NCBI GenBank assembly: GCA_031401035.1
Contig: JANNRA010000032.1
Coordinates: forward strand, 1 to 64,000
Origin: JANNRA01 sp031401035
GTDB lineage: Bacteria; Desulfobacterota; Binatia; HRBIN30; CADEER01
DNA length: 64,000 nt
Direction of reading: 5' to 3'
Shown here: positions 1 through 7,823 of the stretch, in pieces
How the letters are laid out: the number at the start of each line of letters is the position of its first letter
Position numbering within the stretch: the stretch's first letter is position 1
Notes under the pieces: generated by a model
Told to the model about the DNA's origin: nothing
Database searches by the model: none
The model's input: only the letters and a program-made list of their open reading frames with translations
Program-made: the position numbers and the translations under genes

Positions 1-141
1 TGCGGGCGGGACTCCGCACACCCGCACGCGGTGCTGACGGCGCGGACGTTCGCCGCCCTCGACCGCAAAGAGTATCGCTGGCGCTGCCCGACGTGTGACG
101 CGACGGCGTTCGGCGTGCGGCGCCCTGCTGTGGCGGCATGA
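1..141 (+). CDS. C-terminal fragment of a hypothetical zinc-ribbon-like protein
   Basis: The frame is open from the first base to a TGA at 139-141 and gives 46 residues. It contains a CPTC knuckle after an aromatic/basic stretch and begins with another Cys, which suggests a small zinc-binding ribbon. The start lies outside the window. It sits just before a convergent ribbon-helix-helix gene in the putative integrated element, so a small DNA-binding accessory protein is plausible, but the function is not known. Confidence 0.45.
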   Translation, partial: CGRDSAHPHAVLTARTFAALDRKEYRWRCPTCDATAFGVRRPAVAA

Positions 142-172
142 GCGCCGCTGGCGAGCGTGACGGTGTACGCGG

Positions 173-394
173 TCAGCGCGGCGGCTTCTTGCCGTGCCGA
201 ACCTCCAGCACCTTCAAGCCCTCTTCGATCGCAGCCTTGATGACCATGCTGCGGCTTGCGTGCGTCTGGCCACGCTTGATGCCTTCGGCGGCTACCGCTG
301 GGATGAGTGCGTCGGCGCGCTGAAGCAACTGCGCGGGAACACGGATCGACAGTGCCGCGTCAGACGCTCCCGACTCCATCGCTTTCCGTGGCAT
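173..394 (-). CDS. Small ribbon-helix-helix-type regulator
   Basis: The protein is 73 residues from an ATG at 394. A short beta-like segment (LSIRVPAQLLQRADAL) is followed by two helices ending in SRSMVIKAAIEEGLKVLE. This pattern is typical of CopG/Arc/MetJ-fold DNA-binding proteins and of antitoxins of that fold. The start at 394 was chosen because a G-rich stretch (GGGGGGCGG) lies just upstream. An in-frame ATG at 466 would add 24 basic residues, and the frame is open further to 616. No toxin-like partner gene lies directly next to it. The family is inferred from the sequence pattern only. Confidence 0.55.
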   Translation of the reverse strand: MPRKAMESGASDAALSIRVPAQLLQRADALIPAVAAEGIKRGQTHASRSMVIKAAIEEGLKVLEVRHGKKPPR

Positions 395-467
395 CCGCCG
401 CCCCCCGAACCCGACCGGTTCGGTACCACGCACCCTCTTCGTTGTCACTCTGCGATTGACAGTCATG

Positions 468-483
468 GTGTGATTTGTCACAC
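468..483. promoter_or_regulatory. Perfect 6-bp inverted repeat, candidate operator
   Basis: GTGTGA and TCACAC are separated by 4 bases (TTTG). The palindrome lies between the divergent regulator (start 394 or 466) and the + strand gene at 545, and it touches the alternative ATG at 466. A ribbon-helix-helix protein commonly binds such a site in its own promoter, so autoregulation of the divergent pair is a reasonable inference. Confidence 0.4.
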
Positions 484-544
484 ACATCACACGTAATGAC
501 AACCCCGCCGGATGGGCCGGCGGGCAACCACATGGAGGAGCACC

Positions 545-826
545 ATGCGACCGAAGAAGCCGACCGCGATCAGCCGCCTGATCCCCGACGCCGCGCCGGA
601 AGTCCTGCGCGCCCACACCATCGCCGACACGATCCGCGCGCTCTGCAGCGCCGGGGCGCTCGACGGACCCCTGCAGCCCGAGCAGCGCGACGCCATCGCC
701 GAGGAGCTGGGCGTGCCGGCGTTGTGGATCGACGCCGCGCAGAACACGACGCGCATCAACCTCGACCTGCTCAACGAGTGGCGCGAGTGGGCCGAGGCGC
801 TGATGCCGCGCAAGGCGGTGGCGTGA
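545..826 (+). CDS. Small HTH-like protein, first of a paralogous pair
   Basis: The protein has 93 residues and starts at an ATG with a strong ribosome site (GGAGGAG, 534-540). Its middle reads AIAEELGVPALWIDAAQ, which resembles a helix-turn-helix. The downstream neighbour has the closely similar AIAERLGVPVLLIEAAQ, so the two are probably tandem duplicates. Its stop codon overlaps the next start by one base, and the integrase follows, so the three are probably co-transcribed. A role as excisionase/directionality factor or element regulator is a guess from position. I do not recognise a named family. Confidence 0.55.
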   Translation: MRPKKPTAISRLIPDAAPEVLRAHTIADTIRALCSAGALDGPLQPEQRDAIAEELGVPALWIDAAQNTTRINLDLLNEWREWAEALMPRKAVA

Positions 827-1077
827 TGGCGAGCAAGGCGAAGGTGAAGCGGCCGACGCAGGCGAAGCGGTCGCCCGACTACCTCGACGGGGTGTTCGCT
901 GCGCTCGACGCGGCGGCGCACTTGGGCGCGCTACGGATCGAGAGCAGCGAGACCTTCCACGCCATCGCCGAGCGGTTGGGCGTGCCGGTGCTGCTCATCG
1001 AGGCGGCGCAGAGCTACGAGCGGGCCGACGTCGACGCGCTGGTCGGGTGGTGGGCGACGCGGGAGGGGGCGGGCTGA
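826..1077 (+). CDS. Small HTH-like protein, second of a paralogous pair
   Basis: The protein has 83 residues with a basic N-terminus (MASKAKVKRP) and an HTH-like segment at about residues 46-62 that matches the upstream protein. The start ATG shares a base with the upstream TGA and its own TGA shares a base with the integrase ATG, which indicates translational coupling. By position it could regulate or direct the integrase. The function is not proven. Confidence 0.55.
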   Translation: MASKAKVKRPTQAKRSPDYLDGVFAALDAAAHLGALRIESSETFHAIAERLGVPVLLIEAAQSYERADVDALVGWWATREGAG

Positions 1078-2297
1078 TGGCTGGTGTCGTCAAACGGCGC
1101 GGCAAGTGGTGCGTCGATTTCCGTGACCAGTACGGCACGCGGCGCGCGAAGTTCTTCGCCACGAAGCGCGAGGCCGCCGACCACTTCGCCAAGGTTATCC
1201 CCGAGGTGAAACGAGGCCTCTATGTCGCTCCGGCGGAGTTGCCGACGTTCGCGGAGATCGCTGAGCGGTGGCTCACGGGGAAGCGGGCGAAGGCCCCCGG
1301 CACCGTCGAGAACTATGAAGGGCAGGTCCGCAACCACCTCCTGCCGGCGTTCGGCCCGTTGCGGATCGATCTCGTGACGCCGGCCCGCATCGAGGACTTC
1401 CGCAACCAGAAGTGGAGTGCAGACGCGGGGCTCTCGCGCTCGTACGTCAACCAACTCCTGCAGCGCACCGGGGCGATCATCGGCTATGCGTTCAAGCACG
1501 ACTTAGTGCATCGCAACGCCGGGGCGCGAGAGCTGGTGGACCGAGTTCCGCGCCAGCGCAAGGCGGGCAGGGCGGGCGCGACGGCGGTCGCCCCCCGCGA
1601 TGTGCTGACGGCCGCGCAGGCGCAGCGGGTCATCGCGGCGGCAGCGCCGGGACTGTACCGCACGTTTATTCAGACGGCGCTGCTGACCGGGTGCCGATCG
1701 GGAGAGTTGCTCGGCCTCGTGTGGGATGACATCGACCTCGACAAGCGGACGCTGCAGGTCAATCGGTCGCTGTCATGGCAGAAGGGGACAACACCCGGCT
1801 ACGGCAAGGCGAGCTACCACTTCGGCCCGCCTAAGACGGACTCCTCCTATCGGACCCTCGACCTCGCCCCCGATCTCGTCCGGGCTCTCAAGGCATGGAA
1901 GCTCCAAGCGTCGCCGAGCACCGTGGTGCTGGACGCGGACGAGGGCGCCACGGGGGCGCTGGTGTTCCCGAACCAGACCGGGAAACCGCTACACCGCTCG
2001 TTTCTCCACAAGGGGCTCAGGGGCGCGCTCGACGCCTGTCCGGGCCTGCCGCGGGTCGATCTCCACGGGTTGCGGCATACCTTTGCCAGCATCGCGATCG
2101 GCCAGTTGAAACTGCCGCCCACCCAGGTTGCCGACCTGCTCGGTCACAAGAGCGCTGGCATCACCCTCGAAGTGTACGCGCACTGGTTCGAGGGCTTGTC
2201 TTCGGTGGGGGCGATGGCCGACATCGCCAGCGCGATTCTCCCCCTCCGTGGTGACTCAATGGTGACTGCGGCGGTTGGCGACGGCCTAACTAGCTGA
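1077..2297 (+). CDS. Tyrosine recombinase (phage-type integrase)
   Basis: This 406-residue enzyme would cut and rejoin DNA at att sites. It has an N-terminal arm-type domain (about 1-55), a SAM-like core-binding domain (about 56-150) and a C-terminal catalytic domain. The catalytic set is complete: R207 in TGCRSGELLGL, probable K253, H330 and R333 in LHGLRHTF, H357 in LLGHKS, and the nucleophile Y367 in EVYAHW. The ATG overlaps the preceding stop, whereas a start at 1047 would run into the upstream gene. The gene appears intact and is the best evidence that the left flank is mobile. Its end overlaps the convergent regulator gene by 8 bases. Confidence 0.93.
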   Translation: MAGVVKRRGKWCVDFRDQYGTRRAKFFATKREAADHFAKVIPEVKRGLYVAPAELPTFAEIAERWLTGKRAKAPGTVENYEGQVRNHLLPAFGPLRIDLVTPARIEDFRNQKWSADAGLSRSYVNQLLQRTGAIIGYAFKHDLVHRNAGARELVDRVPRQRKAGRAGATAVAPRDVLTAAQAQRVIAAAAPGLYRTFIQTALLTGCRSGELLGLVWDDIDLDKRTLQVNRSLSWQKGTTPGYGKASYHFGPPKTDSSYRTLDLAPDLVRALKAWKLQASPSTVVLDADEGATGALVFPNQTGKPLHRSFLHKGLRGALDACPGLPRVDLHGLRHTFASIAIGQLKLPPTQVADLLGHKSAGITLEVYAHWFEGLSSVGAMADIASAILPLRGDSMVTAAVGDGLTS

Positions 2298-3714
2298 GTT
2301 CATTGCTGTCTTGACTCACAATCCCGAGCTTGTCCATCTTGTACTTGAGGATCCGTCGCGTCGTGCCGAGGATCTCCGCGGCGCGGGTCTGGTTGTTCTC
2401 GGCCTTCACCAGCGCCTCGGTGATGAGCACCAACTCGAGTTGGTCGACGGCGTCGGCGAGGGAGGCGTTGGCGCCGTGTGTGCCGTTGGCACTGGCGCTG
2501 TGCGCGGCGATGCGTGCCGCAGCCGCATCGTATGCGGCCGCAAGGGCCGGCGGGAGATCGTCGATGGTGAGTTCCTCGCCGGGCGACAGGGCGAGGGCGC
2601 GTTCGATGACGTTCTCCAACTCGCGCACATTGCCGGGCCAGTGATGACGGAGCAGCAACTCGTAGGCGTCGCGCGCGAAGCGCTTCTCGGGGACGCCGAC
2701 TTGTTTGGCCTTGAGGGTGATGAAGTGGTGAATCAGCTGCGGCAGGTCGTCGCGGCGGTCGCGCAGCGGCGGGAGTTCGATAGCGACGACGTTCAGTCGG
2801 AAGTACAGATCGGGCCGGAAGCTGCCGTCTTGCATGCCCTTGTCGAGGTCGCGGTTGGTGGCGGCGACGACGCGCACATCGACCGTCACCGGCTGCGACC
2901 CACCGACGCGGGTGAAGGTGCCGGTTTCCAGGACGCGCAGCAGCTTGGCCTGCGTTCCGGGGTTCATCTCGCCGATTTCGTCGAGGAAGATGGTGCCTTT
3001 GTGCGCGCTCTCGAAGTGGCCGACCTTGCGCGCGTGGGCATCGGTGAAGGCCCCGCGCTCATGCCCGAACAACTCGCTCTCGAGTAGGGTGTCGGGGATG
3101 GCGGCGCAGTTGAGCGCGACCAGCGGCGCTGCCGCGCGCGGGCTGTTGTAGTGGATGGCTTTGGCGATGACTTCTTTGCCCGTGCCGCTCTCGCCGGTGA
3201 GGAGGACCGTGGTGCGCAGCGGCGCGACGCGGCTGACCGTGTGCAGCACCGCCTGCATCGGCGCCGAACTGCCGATGACGTTGTCGAAGCTGTAACGCTG
3301 GCCAACTTCCTGGCGCAGCGTCGTGACTTCTTGCAGCAGGGCGGCGGCCTGCGCGGCGCGCCCGACGAGCAACTGCAGTTCGTCGATGTCGAAGGGCTTG
3401 GTCACGTAGTCGTACGCCCCGAGCTTCATCGCCTGCACCGCCGTTTTCACCGTCTTGGTCGCCGTGACCATGATCACCTGCGTCGTGGCGGTGCGTGCGC
3501 GGATACGCTCGAGCAGCTCGAGGCCGTCGATGCCTGGCATCAGCAGGTCAGCCAGGACCACGTCGAAGGGGTGCTCTTCGAGGCGCGCCAGCGCGGCCTC
3601 TCCCGAGTCAGCGAGCGTGACGGTCGCGCTCTCCTTGAGGATCAGGCGCAGCGACTCGCGCACGCCTGGTTCGTCGTCAACCACCAATACGCGGGGATGA
3701 TCCATGGCTTCCAT
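2290..3714 (-). CDS. NtrC-family sigma-54-dependent response regulator
   Basis: The 474-residue protein has a receiver domain (about 7-120, phospho-acceptor D56), a sigma-54-interacting AAA+ domain with Walker A GESGTGKE (174-181), and a C-terminal Fis-type HTH (TRAAEILGTTRRILKYKMDK). It would activate sigma-54 promoters when phosphorylated. The sigma-54-contact loop reads GAFTDA (221-226), not the usual GAFTGA. An in-frame ATG at 3705 (MDHPRV) is an equally plausible start. Its 5' end overlaps the upstream kinase-like gene by 38 bases, so the two form one operon and are likely partners. An Ala/His-rich linker precedes the HTH. Confidence 0.93.
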   Translation of the reverse strand: MEAMDHPRVLVVDDEPGVRESLRLILKESATVTLADSGEAALARLEEHPFDVVLADLLMPGIDGLELLERIRARTATTQVIMVTATKTVKTAVQAMKLGAYDYVTKPFDIDELQLLVGRAAQAAALLQEVTTLRQEVGQRYSFDNVIGSSAPMQAVLHTVSRVAPLRTTVLLTGESGTGKEVIAKAIHYNSPRAAAPLVALNCAAIPDTLLESELFGHERGAFTDAHARKVGHFESAHKGTIFLDEIGEMNPGTQAKLLRVLETGTFTRVGGSQPVTVDVRVVAATNRDLDKGMQDGSFRPDLYFRLNVVAIELPPLRDRRDDLPQLIHHFITLKAKQVGVPEKRFARDAYELLLRHHWPGNVRELENVIERALALSPGEELTIDDLPPALAAAYDAAAARIAAHSASANGTHGANASLADAVDQLELVLITEALVKAENNQTRAAEILGTTRRILKYKMDKLGIVSQDSNELS

Positions 3715-5431
3715 TCGTTAGGCTGAGGCGGGGGTCGTCGGCGGCGGGGCGGAAGCGGACGACGACCAGGGTGGGATTCTCGGGGTCGATGGCGACACGG
3801 GCGCCGTTGCGGCCGAGGACGGCATTGGCGATGGCGACGCCGAGGGGCGTCGCGGGAGTTGAACCGGACTCGCGTTCGAGCACGGCCGCGAGATGATTGC
3901 CGAGCGGATCAGCCCCGGACGGCAGGCGTACGGTGAGGCATGCGGGCGTCGCGAAGCCGAGATGCACGACCGATTGCGGCGCCAGGTCGCGCGCCAGCGA
4001 CCGCACCAGGTTGGCCAGCGCGTAAGCGAGCTGCTGCGGGTCGCCCGACACGGCTACGGCCGGAATGGCGTCATGCTCGAGCCACACGCCGCGTGCGTTG
4101 AGCACCGGGATGCACTCATCGCGCACCGCATCCAGCAGCGCTGCCAGCGGCACGGCCTGCGGCGCCGGCGTATCGAGTCGGGTGAACTCGAGCAGGTTCT
4201 CCAGTGTCCGGTCGATGCGCTCGACCGCCTCGCTGGTCAGTCGCGCGACCTGGTCATCGCCGCCGCTCGGCTGCTGCTGAACGTGATGCGCAAACGTCTT
4301 CAGGGCAACGAGGGGATTCTTGAACTCGTGTGCGAGTTCGTGAATGACGAGATCGAGCTGCTGCGGACCCATGGACTGCAGCTCGCTGCCGTCGTGGACG
4401 TCGGTGACGGGTCCGCTGCCGCGCAGCCGCGCGCCGTCGAACAGCACATCGGCCGCGTCGATCGTGCTGCCGGCTGCCAGCGCGATGCTGCGCACCAACA
4501 CCGCCTCGAGTTCCGCCAAGTTGCCGAACCACAGGTAGTTGCGCAGGCGCTCGACGGCGGCGTCGGTGAGCACCACCGGCGGCCGGCCGAGCACGGCGGT
4601 GAGGTCGGCCGCCAGTTGAAAGGCGAGCGGCGCCAGGTCGGCAGCGCGCTCGCGTAGCGGCGGCAGCCGCACCGTAAGGACGGTGAGACGGTAGAAGAGC
4701 TCTGGCGGGAACTCGCCGCGATCCACCGCGTCATCGAGGTCGGCGGGCGCGGTGCTGATCACGCGCACCACCGATCCGTCGGCTGCCTGCAGGCTGCCCG
4801 ATGGGTGCAGGGCAGCCAGCAGACGCTGCTGCAGCGCCGGCGCGAGCGCCTCGACGTGGTCGATGGCCAAACCGGTCGTGCCGGCGGGCAGGGCGCTCAG
4901 CGCCGCCTCGACAGCGCCGGCATCACCGCCGTCGACAACCAGCAGGGTGCCGCCGCGTACGGAGTGTACGGCGCGCGCCAAGGCACGCTTGCCGACGCCC
5001 GCCTCGCCGACCAGATGCAATGGGAGGGTGTTGCGGGTCGCCTCGGCAAGGACGCGCGCTGCTGCGGCTGGGACAAAAGGGGGAGCGAGTCGCCGTGCTG
5101 GCCCGGCCGCGGGCGCCACCGCTGGTCGATCCAGGGCGGCGCGGACGCCGCGCCGCAGGTCACCAGGCGAAAACTGTCGTCGCAGCGAGGGGCCGGGCGG
5201 TATCGGTTGGCGGCCGTCGTCCACCCAGAGGACTGCTATGCCCACGGGCAGTGGATGGCTGCCGAGACTTGGCGCCGCTATGAGCACCTGCGGCAACTCG
5301 CCGCCCGCCCGGCCAGAGACGTAGTCGGCCACGGACGCAGCCTGCACGTCATAATCCCCACCAAGGAGGATTCCGACCGTCTCGCGAACGGCCGGGGAGT
5401 CGTGCACGACCAATACCCGGTGAAGCGCCAC
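3677..5431 (-). CDS. Pseudo-receiver / AAA+ / histidine kinase fusion protein
   Basis: The protein has 584 residues from a GTG at 5431. That start has a GGAGGG ribosome site and lies downstream of a good promoter; an ATG at 5521 would fall inside that promoter's -35 box. The N-terminus resembles a receiver (RVLVVHDSPAVRE), but Ala replaces the phospho-acceptor Asp. The middle is an NtrC-like AAA+ domain with Walker A GEAGVGKR but no GAFTGA loop. The C-terminus is a histidine kinase with H-box ELAHEFKNPL (His368 from the GTG) and a weakened ATP-binding region. It probably phosphorylates the overlapping regulator at 2290-3714. I do not recognise this domain order as standard. Confidence 0.75.
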   Translation of the reverse strand: MALHRVLVVHDSPAVRETVGILLGGDYDVQAASVADYVSGRAGGELPQVLIAAPSLGSHPLPVGIAVLWVDDGRQPIPPGPSLRRQFSPGDLRRGVRAALDRPAVAPAAGPARRLAPPFVPAAAARVLAEATRNTLPLHLVGEAGVGKRALARAVHSVRGGTLLVVDGGDAGAVEAALSALPAGTTGLAIDHVEALAPALQQRLLAALHPSGSLQAADGSVVRVISTAPADLDDAVDRGEFPPELFYRLTVLTVRLPPLRERAADLAPLAFQLAADLTAVLGRPPVVLTDAAVERLRNYLWFGNLAELEAVLVRSIALAAGSTIDAADVLFDGARLRGSGPVTDVHDGSELQSMGPQQLDLVIHELAHEFKNPLVALKTFAHHVQQQPSGGDDQVARLTSEAVERIDRTLENLLEFTRLDTPAPQAVPLAALLDAVRDECIPVLNARGVWLEHDAIPAVAVSGDPQQLAYALANLVRSLARDLAPQSVVHLGFATPACLTVRLPSGADPLGNHLAAVLERESGSTPATPLGVAIANAVLGRNGARVAIDPENPTLVVVRFRPAADDPRLSLTNGSHGSSPRIGG

Positions 5432-5799
5432 GCCTGCTTTCCCTCCCCACCCCTCGCGTCCGGTGCCCGTCCCGGATCCCGCGCAAAAATGGACATAGTG
5501 AATAAACCCACGAGATGTCAATGGATTTGTGCCTTTGTTTACCGGGAGGAGGTCGCAGCGGCTGGTGACGATCTTTTTTCTTGAAAATGTTTAGGAGTGC
5601 ATGGTACCCGGGAAGTCTGAGCCATTGCAGAACTGCGGCGGTGGTCAGACGGATTTGCGAGAGTCGTACGGGGCGAATACGTAGTTGCAGCGGGCGGCCG
5701 AGGTGTCGCGTCGAAGTTCTGTCTCGGGCCGTGGGCAGACTCAAAAACGCCGTGCATGAAGGCCAACTCGAAACCAATTCTCAAGGGGAACGACTGCAG
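5432..5799. other. Divergent intergenic region, 368 bp
   Basis: This gap separates the - strand kinase/regulator operon from the + strand regulatory operon. It holds the - strand promoter at 5492-5521 and an AT-rich patch around 5560-5600 that includes a run of T. I found no convincing sigma-54 promoter (GG and GC elements at the right spacing) and no coding potential beyond chance frames. A + strand promoter must lie here but I could not place it. Confidence 0.5.
5492..5521 (-). promoter_or_regulatory. Sigma-70-like promoter for the kinase/regulator operon
   Basis: On the - strand a perfect TTGACA (5521-5516) is followed after 18 bases by TATGTC (5497-5492). The region is AT-richer than its surroundings. 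Transcription would begin near 5485, about 50 bases before the GTG at 5431, which supports that start codon. Confidence 0.5.
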
Positions 5800-6417
5800 A
5801 TGACGGCACAGGTGTCGGCACGGAGCGCGGAGCGGACGGATGAGCGTCTGGTCGCCCTGCGCGAGGACGTGTTGCATGATGCCGAGCATGCGGTCGGCAA
5901 CCTGTTGCAGCGACTGCATCATGCCGCCCGCGGCGCGCGCGCCGAGTCGGCGGCGACCGGCGAGCGTCTGCAGACGGCGCTGGGAGATCTCGAGCGCGTC
6001 CTCGAGCTGTTGTTCGACTACGTCACGCCGGTCGAACTGGACCTGCGACCGACCGATGCGGCGCGCGTGGCGGAGAGCCTGGCCGCCCAGGCGAGTGGCC
6101 AGGGCGCCACGGTGACGGTGGCGGTTGCACCCACCGTGCAGGTGTTGGCAGACGGTCGCCACCTCAGTCGCTGCTTCCAGCTGCTGTCGGCGGCCGCGGC
6201 GTGGGACGTCGGTACGACACTGGGAATCGCCATCCGGCACGATGCGACCGGCGAGCGTGTCGAGTTCACGGTCTGCATCGGCGGTGTGACACCCCCCGCG
6301 CCGCCACACGCGGCGCTGGCGGTGGCCGTTGCGGCACGACTGGTGGAATTACACGGCGGCAGCCTGGGCCGCACCGCGGACGGCGCCGCGACGATCGTGC
6401 TGCCGGTGGCCGGATGA
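5800..6417 (+). CDS. Histidine-kinase-like ATPase protein, degenerate
   Basis: The protein has 205 residues from an ATG preceded by AAGGGGAA. The N-terminal half is helical with a dimerisation-like segment (VLHDAEHAVGNLLQRLHHA). The C-terminal half ends like a GHKL ATPase of sensor kinases (VAARLVELHGGSLGR...ATIVLPV). The N-box Asn is missing (RCFQLLSAAA) and I see no clear G1 DxGxG motif, so ATP binding may be lost. It has no membrane segments or sensor domain. It overlaps the following sigma-54 activator by 4 bases, so it probably serves or restrains that regulator. A frame open back to 5581 could lengthen it, but that part does not look like protein. Confidence 0.65.
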   Translation: MTAQVSARSAERTDERLVALREDVLHDAEHAVGNLLQRLHHAARGARAESAATGERLQTALGDLERVLELLFDYVTPVELDLRPTDAARVAESLAAQASGQGATVTVAVAPTVQVLADGRHLSRCFQLLSAAAAWDVGTTLGIAIRHDATGERVEFTVCIGGVTPPAPPHAALAVAVAARLVELHGGSLGRTADGAATIVLPVAG

Positions 6418-7820
6418 CGGCAGTGGCCGAGTACGAGCAGCGCCTGCTGGTCGTCGATGATGACCCGCTGATCCGCGAGGAGCTCGAGTCGCTCTTCGCC
6501 GTTCAGCCCTACGGCGTCGATTGCGTGCCGAGCGTCGCCGAGGCCATGCAACGGCTCGGCGAGCGTGACTTTGCGCTGGCCCTGGTCGATGTGCGGATCG
6601 GTGGCGGTGATGGCATCGCCCTGACGCGCGACATTCGCGAGCATTGGCCGGACGTCGACGTCATCATGATCACCGGGTACGGCAGTATCAAGAACGCCGT
6701 CGAGGCGATGCGCCAAGGCGCGGTCGACTATATCACCAAGCCGTTCCAGCCGGAGGAGCTGCTGCATTCGGTGCAGAAGGCGCTCGAGCGCCGGCGGCTG
6801 ATCGACGAAATCGAGTACCTGCGCGGTCAACTGTCAGACCGGTACTCGTTCGCCAACATGGTGAGCCGCAATCCGGCCATGCTGGAAATCTTCGCGACGC
6901 TTGAGATGCTGGCGCGCAATGACGTGACCGTGCTGATCACCGGCGAGTCGGGTACCGGCAAGGAACTGGCCGCCCGCGCGATTCATTTCCAGGGCAAGCG
7001 CAAGACGGCGCGCTTCGTGGCCATCAACTGCGCCGCGGTGCCCGAGGCGCTGATGGAGAGCGAGTTGTTCGGCTACGAGCGCGGTGCCTTCACCGGCGCC
7101 ACGACCGAGCGCGTCGGCAAGATCGAGCTCGCCAACGGCGGCACGCTGTTTCTCGACGAGGTCGAGAGTATGCCGCTGCCGATGCAGGCAAAGCTCTTGC
7201 GCGTGCTCGAGGAGCGCGCCATCGAGCGACTCGGCGGCAACCGCCGGATCCAGGTCGACATGCGCGTCGTCGCTGCCACCAACGTCGACCTTGGCAAGCT
7301 CGTGCGCGAGGGGCGCATCCGCGAGGATTTCTACTATCGGATCAACGTCGTGCCGATCGTCCTGCCGCCGCTCCGCGAACGCCGCGAGGACGTGGCGCTC
7401 TTGGTGGCGGACTTCCTGCGCAGCAATGCGCTGGCGAAAGAGAAGGGTCTGAACCGACTCACCGAGCGCGCCGTCAACCAGCTCATGGCGTACGATTGGC
7501 CGGGGAACATCCGGGAACTGTCCAACGTCATGGAACGGGCGGTGCTGCGCGCCAAGGGCGACACGGTACGTGAAGTCGACGTGCCGACGAGCGGTAAGCA
7601 CGACGGCCGCCGTGGCGCCGCCGGGCACTTTCACCTCCCGTTGCGCGAGTTCCTCAAGGGCGCCGAGCGTGACTATCTGGCGCAACTCCTGACGCAGTAC
7701 CACGGCGGCATCGCCCGGTGCGCGCGTCACGCGTCGGTCGACCAAGCGACGCTGCATCGCAAGATCAAGGCGCATGGCCTTCGCGCCGACGACTATCGCC
7801 AGAACGGCCGGGTGCACTGA
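6414..7820 (+). CDS. NtrC-family sigma-54-dependent response regulator
   Basis: The 468-residue protein has a receiver domain (acidic pocket at DDD 15-17, phospho-acceptor D59), an AAA+ domain with Walker A GESGTGKE (177-184) and an intact GAFTGA loop (224-229), and a Fis-type C-terminal HTH that is shorter than usual (ARHASVDQATLHRKIK). The ATG lies in the 4-base overlap with the upstream kinase-like gene. Upstream of the ATPase and antiterminator genes, it fits the regulators that switch on exopolysaccharide loci (for example the PrsR group), though its target promoters are not visible here. Confidence 0.93.
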   Translation: MTAVAEYEQRLLVVDDDPLIREELESLFAVQPYGVDCVPSVAEAMQRLGERDFALALVDVRIGGGDGIALTRDIREHWPDVDVIMITGYGSIKNAVEAMRQGAVDYITKPFQPEELLHSVQKALERRRLIDEIEYLRGQLSDRYSFANMVSRNPAMLEIFATLEMLARNDVTVLITGESGTGKELAARAIHFQGKRKTARFVAINCAAVPEALMESELFGYERGAFTGATTERVGKIELANGGTLFLDEVESMPLPMQAKLLRVLEERAIERLGGNRRIQVDMRVVAATNVDLGKLVREGRIREDFYYRINVVPIVLPPLRERREDVALLVADFLRSNALAKEKGLNRLTERAVNQLMAYDWPGNIRELSNVMERAVLRAKGDTVREVDVPTSGKHDGRRGAAGHFHLPLREFLKGAERDYLAQLLTQYHGGIARCARHASVDQATLHRKIKAHGLRADDYRQNGRVH

Positions 7821-7823
7821 CGC

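Larger units (their letters stand above)
1..2297. mobile_element. Terminal part of a putative integrative element
   Basis: The stretch carries only small accessory genes (zinc-ribbon fragment, ribbon-helix-helix regulator, two paralogous HTH-like proteins) and a complete tyrosine integrase at its inner end. This is the usual order at the end of an integrated phage or plasmid-like element. The integrase stops 8 bases inside the end of a convergent sigma-54 regulator gene, so the element may have inserted at that gene's 3' end. No tRNA and no direct-repeat att pair can be seen, because the other end lies outside the window. The boundary is therefore approximate and the element type is unknown. 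Confidence 0.45.

Noticed and set aside
2150..2300. tRNA gene as integration site next to the integrase
   Set aside because: I found no cloverleaf or T-loop context; the single GTTCGA match at about 2186 lies inside the integrase coding sequence.
5620..5665. Possible sigma-54 promoter (TGGTCAGACGGATTTGC)
   Set aside because: The GG and GC elements are 2 bases too far apart for the -24/-12 consensus, whose spacing is strict.
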